A stretch of DNA of 64,000 bases from an uncultured Lachnospiraceae bacterium. Its GTDB lineage: Bacteria > Bacillota > Clostridia > Lachnospirales > Lachnospiraceae. Positions 36,131-45,236 of the stretch are shown here, piece by piece. The notes under the pieces were generated by a model. The model had not been told where the DNA came from. It ran no database searches and saw nothing but the letters and a program-made list of their open reading frames with translations. Positions within the stretch are counted from its first letter, which is position 1; every line of letters starts with the position of its first letter. The position numbers and the translations under genes were made by a program. Where the stretch lies: the NCBI GenBank assembly GCA_900544445.1, contig UQVK01000006.1, forward strand, positions 1-64,000. Direction: 5' to 3'.

Positions 36131-37810
36131 TTAACCATTCACACTGTCATAATACTCCGCTCTTGCGTCCAGAATATCCTGCAGTCCGGCATTCAGCAGT
36201 TCATTATAACCGCTTTCATAAACGGTCTCAAACTGATCGGAAGAACAGCAGATCACGTTATATGCGAACTCGATCATCCTGGATTTGATATCCGCCCCAT
36301 AGGTCTGCTCCGCATCGGAAACATAAGCGTAAACAGGGAAAGTAAACTTTCCGACCAGACGGGTTTCATAATAGTTCTGATACCATTCCAGAGATGCCCA
36401 CTCAGATGCCTGCGTATCATAACCGGTCTGAGCCATGATCTCGTTATCGTTCATCCAGAAGAAATTATCATTCATAATATTGAAATCACTGTTGTTATCC
36501 GGATAGCCCAGATCTGCCTTCTCCTGTGTAGTAGGAGCCAGCGCTACGCCTTCCTCATTGGTCTCATGTTCAGGCGTATAGGTGATGTTCACCGCTACCT
36601 CCGGATCTGCCATCCAGTTCAGATATTTCATGCAGGCTTCCAGCTTTTCTTTGCTCACGCTGGAAGGAATCATTACAAACATGGCATATCTGGGATTAAA
36701 CGGATTCCGATAGGAACCGTCTTCCAGATCGAAACACATAACCGGTACAAAGGTCTCATGGCCCACGTTGTTATTCAGAACTTCAATGCTGGACCAGGGA
36801 GCCGTCGTGTCATCCAGCACAAATCCGGCGCTGCCGTTTGCGATGGCTGCCTTGTACATATCCTCAGAAGTATCCGTCGGGAAATCCTGGGTGATCAGGC
36901 CGTCATTGTACCAGGTATTCAGCTGCTTCAACCCATCCTTGGCTCCGGGAGCGACAAGCATATAAGCCTCATTATAAATATAGGCATCCCGGTCGCTTTC
37001 CAGATTTACATAGGAACCGACGAAATTCAGATACACCTTTTCCGTGTCCGAACGTCCACCCATAGCCCAGGGAATCGTACTGTCTCCGCCCAGCTTATTT
37101 TCCTTCACCGCATACAGATACTCTCCCAGTTCTTCCTTCGTGGTGGGCAGCTCCATGCCGAGCTCGTCCAGCCAGTCCTTCCGGATATAAGCCACGTGAC
37201 GGGGATTTTCCGTTCCTCTCTGTTTCATCACCGCGTATTTTGCGTCTCCCAGTAAGCTGATCGGCTGCGCCTCACTGCAGTATTCCTCAATATTGGAGCC
37301 ATATTTGGCATAAACATCCGTCAGATCATGCAGTGCGCCGCTGCTGGCATAATTATAAAACAGATTCTGGTCATAGGTGAATACAATATCCGGAGCGGAT
37401 CCTCCCGCCATCATGATATTCAGCTTATCATCTGACTCCGCACGGGGAACAGATGTAAATTCCACATTGATATTGAACTTTTCCTTGACCTGCTCCTGAA
37501 TCCACTGAGTCATTGCGTTGTCTTCCGTCGTCGTACCAGGCGCCGCGCTTCCTCTGTCCCAGGCCATTACATTGATTGTGACCTCTTCGCCGTACAGATC
37601 TTCTTCTCCGGCTTCCGTTCCTTCAGCAGAACTGCTTTCTGCAGTGGGAGCTTCCTCCGTCGCGGCCGCTTCTGTGGATGCCGCAGCCGTACTTTCCGCA
37701 ACGCTGGAAGTTTCCGTGGACGACGTACTCCCACAGCCGATGCCCATCGACGCGATTACGATCGCCAGCGTTGCAGCCATTGATTTTTTGAAGATGTTTT
37801 TTCTTCTCAT
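36131..37810 (-). CDS. ABC importer solute-binding lipoprotein, without adjacent permeases
   Basis: 559-aa sugar-binding lipoprotein with a signal peptide and Cys 26 in the lipobox-like MGIGC, a Ser/Thr/Ala/Glu linker to ~70, and a binding domain starting at EEVTINVMAWDRG. AAGGAGG lies six bases before ATG 37810. It is the first gene of the operon with the toroid protein, GH43 and GH43/GH28, but no permease or ATPase gene is adjacent. It may use the permeases of the operon at 22368-24213 or those left of the window beside the partial binding protein. Substrate inferred as a pectin-type oligosaccharide. Confidence 0.9.
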   Translation of the reverse strand: MRRKNIFKKSMAATLAIVIASMGIGCGSTSSTETSSVAESTAAASTEAAATEEAPTAESSSAEGTEAGEEDLYGEEVTINVMAWDRGSAAPGTTTEDNAMTQWIQEQVKEKFNINVEFTSVPRAESDDKLNIMMAGGSAPDIVFTYDQNLFYNYASSGALHDLTDVYAKYGSNIEEYCSEAQPISLLGDAKYAVMKQRGTENPRHVAYIRKDWLDELGMELPTTKEELGEYLYAVKENKLGGDSTIPWAMGGRSDTEKVYLNFVGSYVNLESDRDAYIYNEAYMLVAPGAKDGLKQLNTWYNDGLITQDFPTDTSEDMYKAAIANGSAGFVLDDTTAPWSSIEVLNNNVGHETFVPVMCFDLEDGSYRNPFNPRYAMFVMIPSSVSKEKLEACMKYLNWMADPEVAVNITYTPEHETNEEGVALAPTTQEKADLGYPDNNSDFNIMNDNFFWMNDNEIMAQTGYDTQASEWASLEWYQNYYETRLVGKFTFPVYAYVSDAEQTYGADIKSRMIEFAYNVICCSSDQFETVYESGYNELLNAGLQDILDARAEYYDSVNG

Positions 37811-38067
37811 AACATTCCTCCTTAAAAAAATTATTTAGATTTCCCCAAGCCTTCCTGTGACTCAAGAGATTTCTCCTGCAATTTGTTCAAAGCAGCGCAT
37901 GCAAATCCCTTCTCTTTTGGACGTTTCGCTTAATTCCGGATTTATCTTAGCACGCAGTATATATATTTAACAGTCAATTTTGTGCTTGTTTCAGAGAAAA
38001 ACGTTCAAATATTGCTCATCTTGTTCATTCTACTGAAGCGCCGATCTGCAGTTTCCTGAAATTCCCC

Positions 38068-38096
38068 TTGCTTCTTCCCGCCCTTTTTCTTATACT
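38068..38096 (+). promoter_or_regulatory. Promoter of the rsgA leader
   Basis: TTGCTT at 38068-38073 and TATACT at 38091-38096 with a 17-base spacer. The predicted start near 38103 gives a ~350-base leader before rsgA. Confidence 0.7.
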
Positions 38097-38120
38097 GAAT
38101 ACAGATCCCTCTGACGTATC

Positions 38121-38159
38121 TGTTCCGAACGGAACAACCCAACGGCGGAAGGGTTCCGC
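38121..38159 (+). repeat. Two small hairpins in the rsgA leader
   Basis: TGTTCC-GAAC-GGAACA (38121-38136) and GCGGAA-GGG-TTCCGC (38145-38159) are perfect short stem-loops shortly after the predicted transcription start. They match no riboswitch consensus I know. Confidence 0.5.
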
Positions 38160-38194
38160 AACCCCAGAAATCAACCGGAAAGGAGGCCGTATTC

Positions 38195-38278
38195 ATGAGA
38201 AATATACAGAACCGTATTTTTCAACTGCATCTTTTCAAACGGCAATCCTTTTCCTGTTTCCCAAAAGAACGCGTGTAG
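38195..38278 (+). CDS. Putative 27-aa leader peptide upstream of rsgA
   Basis: An ideal Shine-Dalgarno AAAGGAGG (38179-38186) stands eight bases before an ATG opening a 27-codon frame (start MRNIQNRIF, basic and aromatic, end FPKERV) that stops at 38276-38278. A strong intrinsic terminator follows 18 bases later. This is the arrangement of ribosome-dependent attenuators, where stalling on the peptide changes leader folding. I do not recognise the peptide. Confidence 0.5.
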   Translation: MRNIQNRIFQLHLFKRQSFSCFPKERV

Positions 38279-38295
38279 ATGTGATTTTTAATCCG

Positions 38296-38340
38296 ATCCC
38301 GCAGAAACGGCCTGAAAAGGACTGTTTCTGCGGGATTTTT
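38296..38340 (+). terminator. Intrinsic terminator/attenuator before rsgA
   Basis: A 13-bp perfect stem (ATCCCGCAGAAAC at 38296-38308 with GTTTCTGCGGGAT at 38324-38336) followed by TTTTT to 38340. It lies between the promoter and rsgA with no other gene between except the leader peptide, so it should regulate rsgA. Confidence 0.85.
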
Positions 38341-38370
38341 GCGTTCTGATGAAAGGAGATGGTCACTATT

Positions 38371-38517
38371 ATGAAAAGAACCATGGAAACCCGGGACGGA
38401 CGCGCGTCTGCGTCCCGACCTCCACAGTGCCGTTCTCAGCGGCAGAAAGAGAAAAAATTATGCATATTACCGATTATGGCTTCGATCCCGCCTGGCTGCC
38501 CGCGGGATACGATATGA
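38371..38517 (+). CDS. Second upstream ORF overlapping the rsgA start
   Basis: ATG 38371, twelve bases after AAAGGAG (38352-38358), opens a 48-codon frame that differs from the rsgA frame and ends at 38515-38517, inside the rsgA coding region. The peptide is Arg/Lys/Cys-rich. It may be a coupling ORF that delivers ribosomes to the weak rsgA start at 38460, or simply chance. Confidence 0.3.
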   Translation: MKRTMETRDGRASASRPPQCRSQRQKEKKLCILPIMASIPPGCPRDTI

Positions 38518-39512
38518 AGGATGCGGCGAGAATTACCGCCGTTTACAGAGACAGATATGAATTTATCTGCGAATCCGGCAGCGGCTACGCGCGTCTGAAG
38601 GCAGGCGCTTACTACTCCGGTGAAAACAGCTGTCCAACCGTCGGAGACTTTGTTCTTCTGAACCTGCAGGAGCACGGCGACAGTCTGATTCTGAAAACGC
38701 TTCCAAGAAAAAGCGTTTTTACCCGGCTGGATCCGTCATCAGCAGGCCATGCCGGACAGGTAGCCGCAGCAAATTTTGACTATGTTTTTATTCTGCAGTC
38801 CCTGAACCACGACCTGAATCCGCGTCGGCTGGAGCGCTATCTGACCCAGGCCTGGGAAACGGGCGCATCGCCTGTCATCCTCCTCACCAAGGCCGACCTG
38901 ACAGACAGTCCTGCGGAGATGACCGCACGGACCGAGGCCGCCGCCCCCGGCGTTCCCGTCATTCCCATCAGTGCCGGAACCGGCTTGGGACTTGACGCGC
39001 TGTCGCCATACCTGCTGCCCAGGAAAACCACGGTTTTCCTGGGGTCTTCCGGCGTAGGGAAATCCACCCTGGTCAACGCCCTCGCCGGAGAATCTCTCAT
39101 GTCCACCGGAGAAATCCGTGAAGACGATTCCAGAGGCCGCCATACCACCACCCACCGTCAACTGATTCTTCTTTCCGAAAAAAGCCTGTTTCCAGGCGCC
39201 ATGATCATCGATACGCCCGGCATGAGACAGCTCGGCATGTGGGATTCTGCGGAGGGACTGCATACGGCATTTGAAGATGTGGAACGCTATTTCCCCTACT
39301 GCCGTTTCCGTGACTGCGGCCATGAAAGCGAGCCCGGCTGCGCAGTGCGGGCTGCCGTTGCGAGAGGGGAGCTTTCAGAGGAACGCCTCAAAAGCTATCT
39401 GAAGCTGAAGCGGGAAGCCCGATATATCGAGGACAGAAATGCATATCTGCATGAACACTCCATGCGGGCACGAAAGCGGATGAAGGAAAGGCGGCAGAGG
39501 AAAAAGGAATAG
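38460..39512 (+). CDS. rsgA: Ribosome small-subunit GTPase RsgA
   Basis: 350-aa circularly permuted GTPase that assists late 30S maturation. An OB-fold-like N-domain (..ARITAVYRDRYEFICESG..) is followed by the permuted G motifs: TKAD (G4), GSSGVGKSTLVN (G1), RGRHTTTHR (G2), DTPGMRQLG (G3), then the zinc site with CRFRDCGHESEPGC. A basic C-terminal tail (RKRMKERRQRKKE) suits rRNA contact. The frame is open up to 38349, but family alignment favours MHITDYGF at 38460, which has only a weak ribosome-binding site. It stands alone, not in the usual prkC/rpe cluster, so it may be a second copy. Confidence 0.9.
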   Translation: MHITDYGFDPAWLPAGYDMKDAARITAVYRDRYEFICESGSGYARLKAGAYYSGENSCPTVGDFVLLNLQEHGDSLILKTLPRKSVFTRLDPSSAGHAGQVAAANFDYVFILQSLNHDLNPRRLERYLTQAWETGASPVILLTKADLTDSPAEMTARTEAAAPGVPVIPISAGTGLGLDALSPYLLPRKTTVFLGSSGVGKSTLVNALAGESLMSTGEIREDDSRGRHTTTHRQLILLSEKSLFPGAMIIDTPGMRQLGMWDSAEGLHTAFEDVERYFPYCRFRDCGHESEPGCAVRAAVARGELSEERLKSYLKLKREARYIEDRNAYLHEHSMRARKRMKERRQRKKE

Positions 39513-39521
39513 AGATAAAAG

Positions 39522-39545
39522 GGGACGCCGCGGCTGCGGTGTCCC
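39522..39545. terminator. Terminator between rsgA and dehydrogenase genes
   Basis: GGGACGCCGC pairs with GCGGTGTCCC (four-base loop), followed by TCTTCTTC. It lies in the convergent gap, ten bases after the rsgA stop. Confidence 0.7.
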
Positions 39546-39581
39546 TCTTCTTCAAAAATTGTCTTTTTCCATCTTGCGTCT

Positions 39582-40538
39582 TCAGCTCACCACATTCCGC
39601 GGCTCGCCGGCCAGAAAGCTTTCGATATTCCTACAGGTTTCCGTCACCACTCTGGTTCTAGCTTCCAGGCTGGCCCAGGCCATATGCGGTGTGATCAGAA
39701 GCCTGCTGCTGTCCTGAAACTCCAGAAGCGGACTGTCCGGAACCATAGGCTCCTTCTCCAGCACATCCAGCCCGGCTGCCGCAATCAGGTTCTCCTTCAG
39801 CGCCGTGCACAAATCGGCTTCCTTCACCACAGGTCCTCTTGCCACATTGATCAGCACTGCGGAAGGCTTCATTTTCTTCATGGCCGCCAGATCGATCAGT
39901 CCTCTCGTCCGGTCGCTCAGCGGACAGTGCAGGGAAAGCACATCAGACTGGGCCAGCAGCGTATCAAAATCCACCTGCTCATAATCCGTGCAGGTACTTT
40001 TACCCGATGCGGAATAGAAAATTACCCGGCAGCCAAAAGCCTGCGCGATGGAGGCCACCTTTCGTCCGATATTTCCCATGCCCACAATGCCCCAGGTCTT
40101 TCCATCCAGTTCTCCAAAGGTCATGCCGAAATGGGAGAAACTGGACTGAGAGGCATACACGCCGTTTTTCACGTAATCGTCGTAATAACGCAGCTTTTCC
40201 AGAAGATAGAGCGCCATGGCGAAGGTATGCTGCGCCACCACCGCCGTGGAATAATTCCTCACGTTCACCACGGTGATTCCCCGGCTGCGGCAGTAATCCA
40301 GGTCAATATTGTCAAAGCCCGTCGCGAATTCACAGATCAGCCTGACGCGGGAAGCGCCGCTTAAGGTAGTTTCGTTCATGGGCGTCTTATTCACCACGAT
40401 GATATCCGCGTCCTTCACCCGCTCCGCTGCCTCCGCCGCCACAGTATTCGAATACAGAACCACTTCTCCGTACTTTTCGAAAGGGGCCACGGATACGTCT
40501 TCTCCAACGCTGCTTCTGTCCAGTACCACAATTTTCAT
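39582..40538 (-). CDS. D-2-hydroxyacid dehydrogenase
   Basis: 318-aa NAD(P)-dependent oxidoreductase interconverting a 2-ketoacid and a D-2-hydroxyacid (glycerate/lactate dehydrogenase type). The Rossmann motif WGIVGMGNIGRKVA is central; the catalytic Arg is in INVARGPVV, the Glu in LDVLEKEP and the His in TPHMAW. TGGAG precedes ATG 40538. It lies 75 bases after the GH31 gene and is likely co-transcribed, perhaps handling a hydroxyacid from sugar breakdown. The exact substrate cannot be read from sequence. Confidence 0.9.
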   Translation of the reverse strand: MKIVVLDRSSVGEDVSVAPFEKYGEVVLYSNTVAAEAAERVKDADIIVVNKTPMNETTLSGASRVRLICEFATGFDNIDLDYCRSRGITVVNVRNYSTAVVAQHTFAMALYLLEKLRYYDDYVKNGVYASQSSFSHFGMTFGELDGKTWGIVGMGNIGRKVASIAQAFGCRVIFYSASGKSTCTDYEQVDFDTLLAQSDVLSLHCPLSDRTRGLIDLAAMKKMKPSAVLINVARGPVVKEADLCTALKENLIAAAGLDVLEKEPMVPDSPLLEFQDSSRLLITPHMAWASLEARTRVVTETCRNIESFLAGEPRNVVS

Positions 40539-40613
40539 TTCTGTCTCCATTCCGCGTACTGACACCTGTTGCAGGCTTTGCCGATTCCAAACTGCTCAGG
40601 CTTCTGCTGCCGG

Positions 40614-43016
40614 TCAACCCGGCTGCGCCGTCAGAAGCTCGCTGATACATTTCACCAGATCCTCATCCAGTCCCATCGTCTGAAGCTGGCTGATTACGAC
40701 CAGGGGATTTTTCCCGCTGCGCACAAGGGTGTCAATCGCTGATTTTTTATCAAATTCCATCTCTGCCTGATCCAGGAAACGGGATATTGCTCCCGCCGCG
40801 TCATTCTGCGCAAGGGAAAGCGGCGCGCCAAATGTCACGGTTTTTAACGTCTCCACATCCGTCGCGGGAAGCTCTATGATCAGGCAATGCTTCTGTGTAT
40901 CATGCGACTGTGTCACGGCAAGGGCTTTTCCGTTTTCCATACAGATAACGGGAGCGTCCGTGCAGCCATACAACTCTATTCTATATGATCTTTCCTCCGG
41001 AATCAATTCCTTTACCACTGCGCCGTTTCTTCCCTGCGCCGGATGGATCAGGATTTTCTGTTCCCCGTTCCATACCAGTTCCAGTCCGGTTTCCACACAG
41101 ATTCCCTTTTCATAAGCACAGGAAACGTTGTCGTCTTCATAAAGAACAAAACGTCCGTCCGCTCCTGCGAACATTTTCAGAACCAGCCGGTCCGGATTGC
41201 CGCAGACGCTCACCGCGTCCGTTTCCTCCTGCATGGGTACGACCGCCCCTGCCTTCGCCAGCACGGGAATGGCCTCAATGCCGCGATACATATCCAGAAC
41301 ACGGCCGCCCTCGTAGATGGTTCCGTCAAAGAAATCCATGTAAAGCCCTTCCGGAAGCCATACGGTCTCCTTCGCCCGGTTCAGCCCCCTGATGCGGGGT
41401 GAAGTCACCGGCATGACAATCAGTTCAGAACCGAAGCAGTATTCGTTGGGTACATGGTAGGCCGCCTCCTCCAGCGGATAATCATAATACATGGGCAGTA
41501 CCAGCGGAATATCCTCCGCATATGCCCTGTGATTCATCGTGTACAGATAGGGCACCATTTTATGGCGCAGGCGCAGGAAGTCATCCATCGCAGCGCGCAC
41601 CTCCGCCTTAAAGCGCCAGGGCTCCTTGCCGTTAAACTCATTTTTCGTGCTGTGCAGACGGTTGATCGGAGAGAACACGCCGAGCTGATACCATCTTCCC
41701 TCCAGCTCATCATCCTTGTAGCCGTTCATATGACCGCCGATATCATGACTCCACCAGCCATAACCGATGTTGGAAGCCGTACTGGTAAAATAGGGCTGGA
41801 ACTGCAGAGATTCCCAGGTGATCACCGTATCTCCTGAAAATCCCACCGGATAGCGGTGAGATCCGGGCCCCGCATACCGGGAAAAGGTCATGGGACGTTT
41901 TCCGTCTCTGCCATTATCCAGAAAATGAAAATGATTCAGCATCCACAGCGGATCCAGACCTTCCAGCTTCGTGATTCCCCCCTGCTGCCAGTCAATCCAC
42001 CAGAAATCCACACCCTTTTCCTCATTGGGATGATGGGCATACTTGAAATAGGCGGAAAGAAACGCCGGATTGGTGATCTCAAAGGAAACCGGCTCTTCTT
42101 TGGAAATATCCTTCCCCAGCTCCTTTGCCATGGCCTCATACATTTCCTCGTGGGCGCGCACCCCATCCGCCGGATGCACGTTCAGCGTGATTTTCATTCC
42201 GCGCTCATGCAGGCTGTCCATAAACCGCTTCGGGTCCGGGAAAAAGTCCGGATTCCAGGTATATCCCGTCCAGCCCGTTCCATATTTGGGATCGATATGA
42301 ACCAGATGCCAGTCCATGTCCACCACTGCTACGGTAAAGGCAATCCCTTCCTCGTCGAACCGCCGCATCAGTTCCAGATAGCTTTCCTCGGTATATTCAT
42401 AATAGCGGCTCCACCAGTTGCCCAGAGCAAACCGGGGAAGCATGGGCGTCTTTCCGCACAGATAGTAAAAATCTTTCAGGCAGCCATAAAAATCCGCCCC
42501 ATATCCCCAGAAATAAAGATCCTGAACTCCCTTTTTCCTCGGCTCCACCCAGCCGTCCTCATTCAGCGTCAGAGATCCGGAATCATCCAGCACGGAAAAG
42601 CCCTGTCTGGAAACCAGGCCGTGTCCCAGCTCACAGGCTCCGTCGATGGTATCCAGTGTCCTCGCCGTGCCGCGCAGGTCGTGCAGCTCGTCCCCGTAAT
42701 GCCAGGTCGAGCCTCCGCCGATCCCATATACCTGAATCATGAGTCCTCTCGGGTTGAAGGCTTTTCTGTTATAGGTGAGACGAAGCCGTTTTGTAACAAT
42801 AATCAGCTCCTCTTCCGTCTCCTTGACCTCAAACGCGGTTTCCTCAAAATCCCGGTTCAGCACCGTCTGCGTAGCCCGGTCCTCAAAGACGCCGTCTTCG
42901 CTGTACTCCAGGCGCAGAAGCCCCTCCGTCAATACCGTGATCCGGTATTTATCCCCCTTTACCACGTTCGCTTCCTTTGCTTCCGGCCTTGCCGGAAGCC
43001 GATAAATTTTGTCCAT
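40614..43016 (-). CDS. Alpha-glucosidase/alpha-xylosidase family protein (GH31)
   Basis: 800-aa glycosidase. The N-terminal beta-sandwich (residues ~20-190, ending YFWGYGADFYGCLKDFYYLCG) leads into a TIM barrel with WWIDWQQGG (nucleophile Asp) and FSGDTVITWESLQ (acid/base Asp), then GH31 C-terminal sandwiches. A ~65-residue helical tail beyond the usual end is odd. No signal peptide. GGGAGGT precedes ATG 43016. The closest types are cytoplasmic alpha-glucosidases and sulfoquinovosidase/xylosidase relatives; specificity is open. Its N-domain offers an in-window comparison for the helD tail. Confidence 0.92.
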   Translation of the reverse strand: MDKIYRLPARPEAKEANVVKGDKYRITVLTEGLLRLEYSEDGVFEDRATQTVLNRDFEETAFEVKETEEELIIVTKRLRLTYNRKAFNPRGLMIQVYGIGGGSTWHYGDELHDLRGTARTLDTIDGACELGHGLVSRQGFSVLDDSGSLTLNEDGWVEPRKKGVQDLYFWGYGADFYGCLKDFYYLCGKTPMLPRFALGNWWSRYYEYTEESYLELMRRFDEEGIAFTVAVVDMDWHLVHIDPKYGTGWTGYTWNPDFFPDPKRFMDSLHERGMKITLNVHPADGVRAHEEMYEAMAKELGKDISKEEPVSFEITNPAFLSAYFKYAHHPNEEKGVDFWWIDWQQGGITKLEGLDPLWMLNHFHFLDNGRDGKRPMTFSRYAGPGSHRYPVGFSGDTVITWESLQFQPYFTSTASNIGYGWWSHDIGGHMNGYKDDELEGRWYQLGVFSPINRLHSTKNEFNGKEPWRFKAEVRAAMDDFLRLRHKMVPYLYTMNHRAYAEDIPLVLPMYYDYPLEEAAYHVPNEYCFGSELIVMPVTSPRIRGLNRAKETVWLPEGLYMDFFDGTIYEGGRVLDMYRGIEAIPVLAKAGAVVPMQEETDAVSVCGNPDRLVLKMFAGADGRFVLYEDDNVSCAYEKGICVETGLELVWNGEQKILIHPAQGRNGAVVKELIPEERSYRIELYGCTDAPVICMENGKALAVTQSHDTQKHCLIIELPATDVETLKTVTFGAPLSLAQNDAAGAISRFLDQAEMEFDKKSAIDTLVRSGKNPLVVISQLQTMGLDEDLVKCISELLTAQPG

Positions 43017-43175
43017 GATGTACCTCCCTTTTGTATAAGCTGTCGGTTCATGCCGCCGCAGGCGGGCGCGCTATGCTTTTCCGCTTTTTGATAACTCTAT
43101 TATATCCATACGCACCCACAGAATCCAGTTCAAAACTCGGGTAAACTAACACGATTGTCGGATTTAGTCCTGCAT

Positions 43176-43547
43176 TCACATGCCGCCGGCAACCGCTTCT
43201 CCGCCAAACACAGCCGCCACTCCCAGCACCATACTGAGCACTGCATAGAGAACCGCGATTCCCACATTCCCATTCTTCACCAGATCCCCCGTCTCCAGCG
43301 CAAAGGAAGAAAACGTAGTAAATCCTCCACAGATGCCAACCTTTAAAAACAAAATGATCCTGGGATTTAACGAACCGTTCTTTGCGGCTGCCGCCGCTAT
43401 CAGCCCAATGAGAAACGAACCGATGATATTAATCAAAAAGGTTTTTACCGGAAACCCGCTTTTTCCAGTGATCGGGATCAGTCCGATCAGATACCTGCAG
43501 ACGGATCCGGCAAATCCGCCGATTCCAACAACAATACAGTCCAGCAT
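43176..43547 (-). CDS. crcB: Fluoride channel CrcB/FluC
   Basis: 123-aa four-helix membrane protein exporting fluoride. It has GGFAGSVCRYLIG at the N-terminus, NIIGSFLIG and the highly conserved GGFTTFSSFALE with the Phe-box. GGAGGGAGAG precedes ATG 43547; the frame is open 44 codons further, into the pgi terminator, so the longer start is unlikely. Many Firmicutes carry two adjacent crcB copies for a heterodimer; only one is here. I see no clear fluoride riboswitch upstream. Confidence 0.93.
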   Translation of the reverse strand: MLDCIVVGIGGFAGSVCRYLIGLIPITGKSGFPVKTFLINIIGSFLIGLIAAAAAKNGSLNPRIILFLKVGICGGFTTFSSFALETGDLVKNGNVGIAVLYAVLSMVLGVAAVFGGEAVAGGM

Positions 43548-43600
43548 TTTCTCTCCCTCCTCCATCAATCCGTATACGCCATATCTTTCTGCCTTTTCGT

Positions 43601-43651
43601 AAAAATACCCCGGCCAGCCGCCCATGCAATCATGGAACCGGCCGCCCGGGG
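43601..43651 (-). terminator. Intrinsic terminator after pgi
   Basis: On the reverse strand a ~19-bp imperfect GC-rich stem (CCCCGGGCGGCC.. with ..GGCTGGCCGGGG, CCATG/CATGG at the tip) is followed by TATTTTTA. It lies 64 bases after the pgi stop and before crcB. Confidence 0.8.
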
Positions 43652-43714
43652 CATCCGCTTTCAGAACGTTATTCTGCATTTATCCTGCCAAAAGCACCAC
43701 AGTGCCGCAGTGGA

Positions 43715-45061
43715 TTACAGCCTCTTCAGAAGCTCCTCTCTCTGCGCTTCATAGCCGGGCTTGCCAAGAAGAGCGAACATATTCTTCTTGTAGCTCTCCA
43801 CACCGGGCTGATTGAACGGATTCACACCGAGCAGATATCCGCTCACGCCGCAGGCAAACTCGAAGAAATAGAAGAGCTCACCAAGGTAATACTCATTCAC
43901 CTCAGGCACATTCACCATCAGGTTGGGAACCTGTCCGTCCGTATGCGCAAGGATCGTTCCGTTCATGGCGCTCTTGTTTACGAAGTCCACGCTCTTTCCG
44001 GCCAGATAGTTCAGTCCGTCCAGATCCACAGGCTCCTCATTGATGATGATCTCCTCTCTGGACTTCTCGATATTGATCACCGTTTCGAACATGATGCGGG
44101 CGCCATCCTGAATGAACTGGCCCATGGAATGCAGATCCGTGGTCAGATCAACGCTCGCCGGGAAAATTCCCTTCTGATCCTTGCCTTCGCTCTCGCCGTA
44201 AAGCTGCTTCCACCATTCGGAAACATAATGCACGCTGGGCTCATAGTTGGCCAGAATCTCTACGGATTTTCCTTTTCTTAACAGGATGTTACGGATGGCT
44301 GCATACAGAAGCGCATCGTTCTTCTCATATTCCGTTTCCAGAGCCAGTCTGCGTCCCTCTGCCGCGCCTTCCATCAGCTTATCAATGTCCGCGCCGCTCA
44401 CCGCAATGGGAAGCAGGCCCACAGCCGTCAGTACGGAGAAACGTCCACCCACATCGTCCGGTACTACGAAGCTCTCATAGCCCTCTTCCGTAGCAAGTCC
44501 CTTCAGGGAGCCCTTCGCACGGTCGGTAGTCGCGTAGATTCTCTTTGCAGCCTCTTCCTTGCCGTATTTCTTCTCCATCATCTCCTTGAACACGCGGAAA
44601 GCGATGGCGGGCTCCGTGGTGGTTCCCGACTTGGAAATCATGTTGATGGAGAAATCTCTGTCTCCGATCACATCGATCAGGTGCTTAATATAGGTGGAAC
44701 TGATGGAATTTCCAACGAAATAGATTTCCGGAGTCTTTCTGATCTCTTTGCTCACACTGTTATAGAAGCTGTGCCTTAAAAATTCAATTGCCGCTCTCGC
44801 TCCGAGGTAGGAACCGCCGATACCGATCACCAGAAGCACTTCAGAATCGCTCTGGATCTTCGCAGCCGCCTTCTTGATTCTTGCAAACTCTTCTTTATCA
44901 TAATCCACGGGCAGATCGATCCATCCCAAAAAGTCGTTTCCCGCTCCTGTTTTGGAAACCAGGACGTCTCTGGCGTCGCAGACCGTTTTTTTCATAAAAT
45001 CTACTTCATGCGCACCGATAAAGGACGCTGCCTTCGAATAATCAAAAGTCACCTTGCTCAT
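43715..45061 (-). CDS. pgi: Glucose-6-phosphate isomerase
   Basis: 448-aa glycolytic enzyme interconverting glucose 6-phosphate and fructose 6-phosphate, of the short Firmicutes type. [16 protein letters not shown] binds phosphate, [16 protein letters not shown] is the conserved SIS motif, and [17 protein letters not shown] and the C-terminal [19 protein letters not shown] are signatures. AGGAGG precedes ATG 45061. It is transcribed from its own promoter at 45204-45232 with an unusually structured ~135-base leader. Confidence 0.97.
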   Translation of the reverse strand: MSKVTFDYSKAASFIGAHEVDFMKKTVCDARDVLVSKTGAGNDFLGWIDLPVDYDKEEFARIKKAAAKIQSDSEVLLVIGIGGSYLGARAAIEFLRHSFYNSVSKEIRKTPEIYFVGNSISSTYIKHLIDVIGDRDFSINMISKSGTTTEPAIAFRVFKEMMEKKYGKEEAAKRIYATTDRAKGSLKGLATEEGYESFVVPDDVGGRFSVLTAVGLLPIAVSGADIDKLMEGAAEGRRLALETEYEKNDALLYAAIRNILLRKGKSVEILANYEPSVHYVSEWWKQLYGESEGKDQKGIFPASVDLTTDLHSMGQFIQDGARIMFETVINIEKSREEIIINEEPVDLDGLNYLAGKSVDFVNKSAMNGTILAHTDGQVPNLMVNVPEVNEYYLGELFYFFEFACGVSGYLLGVNPFNQPGVESYKKNMFALLGKPGYEAQREELLKRL

Positions 45062-45078
45062 TTGTTTTCCTCCTGTTC

Positions 45079-45178
45079 TGCCGCCACAGGCGGCATAAAA
45101 TCATAAAAGAATGCCGGAGGCATTCTTTGGCACGAACAACGTTCGTGCCAGCCTCCTGTTCTGCCGCATCCAGCGGCA
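45079..45178 (-). repeat. Cluster of four palindromes in the pgi leader
   Basis: Four perfect stem-loops follow one another: TGCCGCC/GGCGGCA (45079-45095), AAAGAATGCC/GGCATTCTTT (45106-45128), GGCACGAAC/GTTCGTGCC (45129-45149) and TGCCGC/GCGGCA (45162-45178). The first and last both adjoin a CCTCCTGTTC stretch (a Shine-Dalgarno on the reverse strand), as if a hairpin-plus-RBS unit had been duplicated. Confidence 0.75.
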
Positions 45179-45203
45179 AACAAATCTCTGCAAATCCGTT
45201 CTT

Positions 45204-45232
45204 AGTGTAGCAAAGATGTACAGGCTTTTCAA
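45204..45232 (-). promoter_or_regulatory. Promoter of pgi
   Basis: On the reverse strand TTGAAA (rc of 45227-45232), a 17-base spacer and TACACT (rc of 45204-45209), just before the end of the upstream membrane-protein gene. Confidence 0.65.
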
Positions 45233-45236
45233 GATT

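Noticed and set aside
38101..38200. Known riboswitch class (guanidine, FMN, TPP, SAM) in the rsgA leader
   Set aside because: The two hairpins lack the conserved cores of these classes; a peptide-based attenuator fits better.
43548..43720. Possible fluoride riboswitch before crcB
   Set aside because: The GC-rich fold there is better explained as the pgi terminator, and I could not find the conserved fluoride-aptamer segments.
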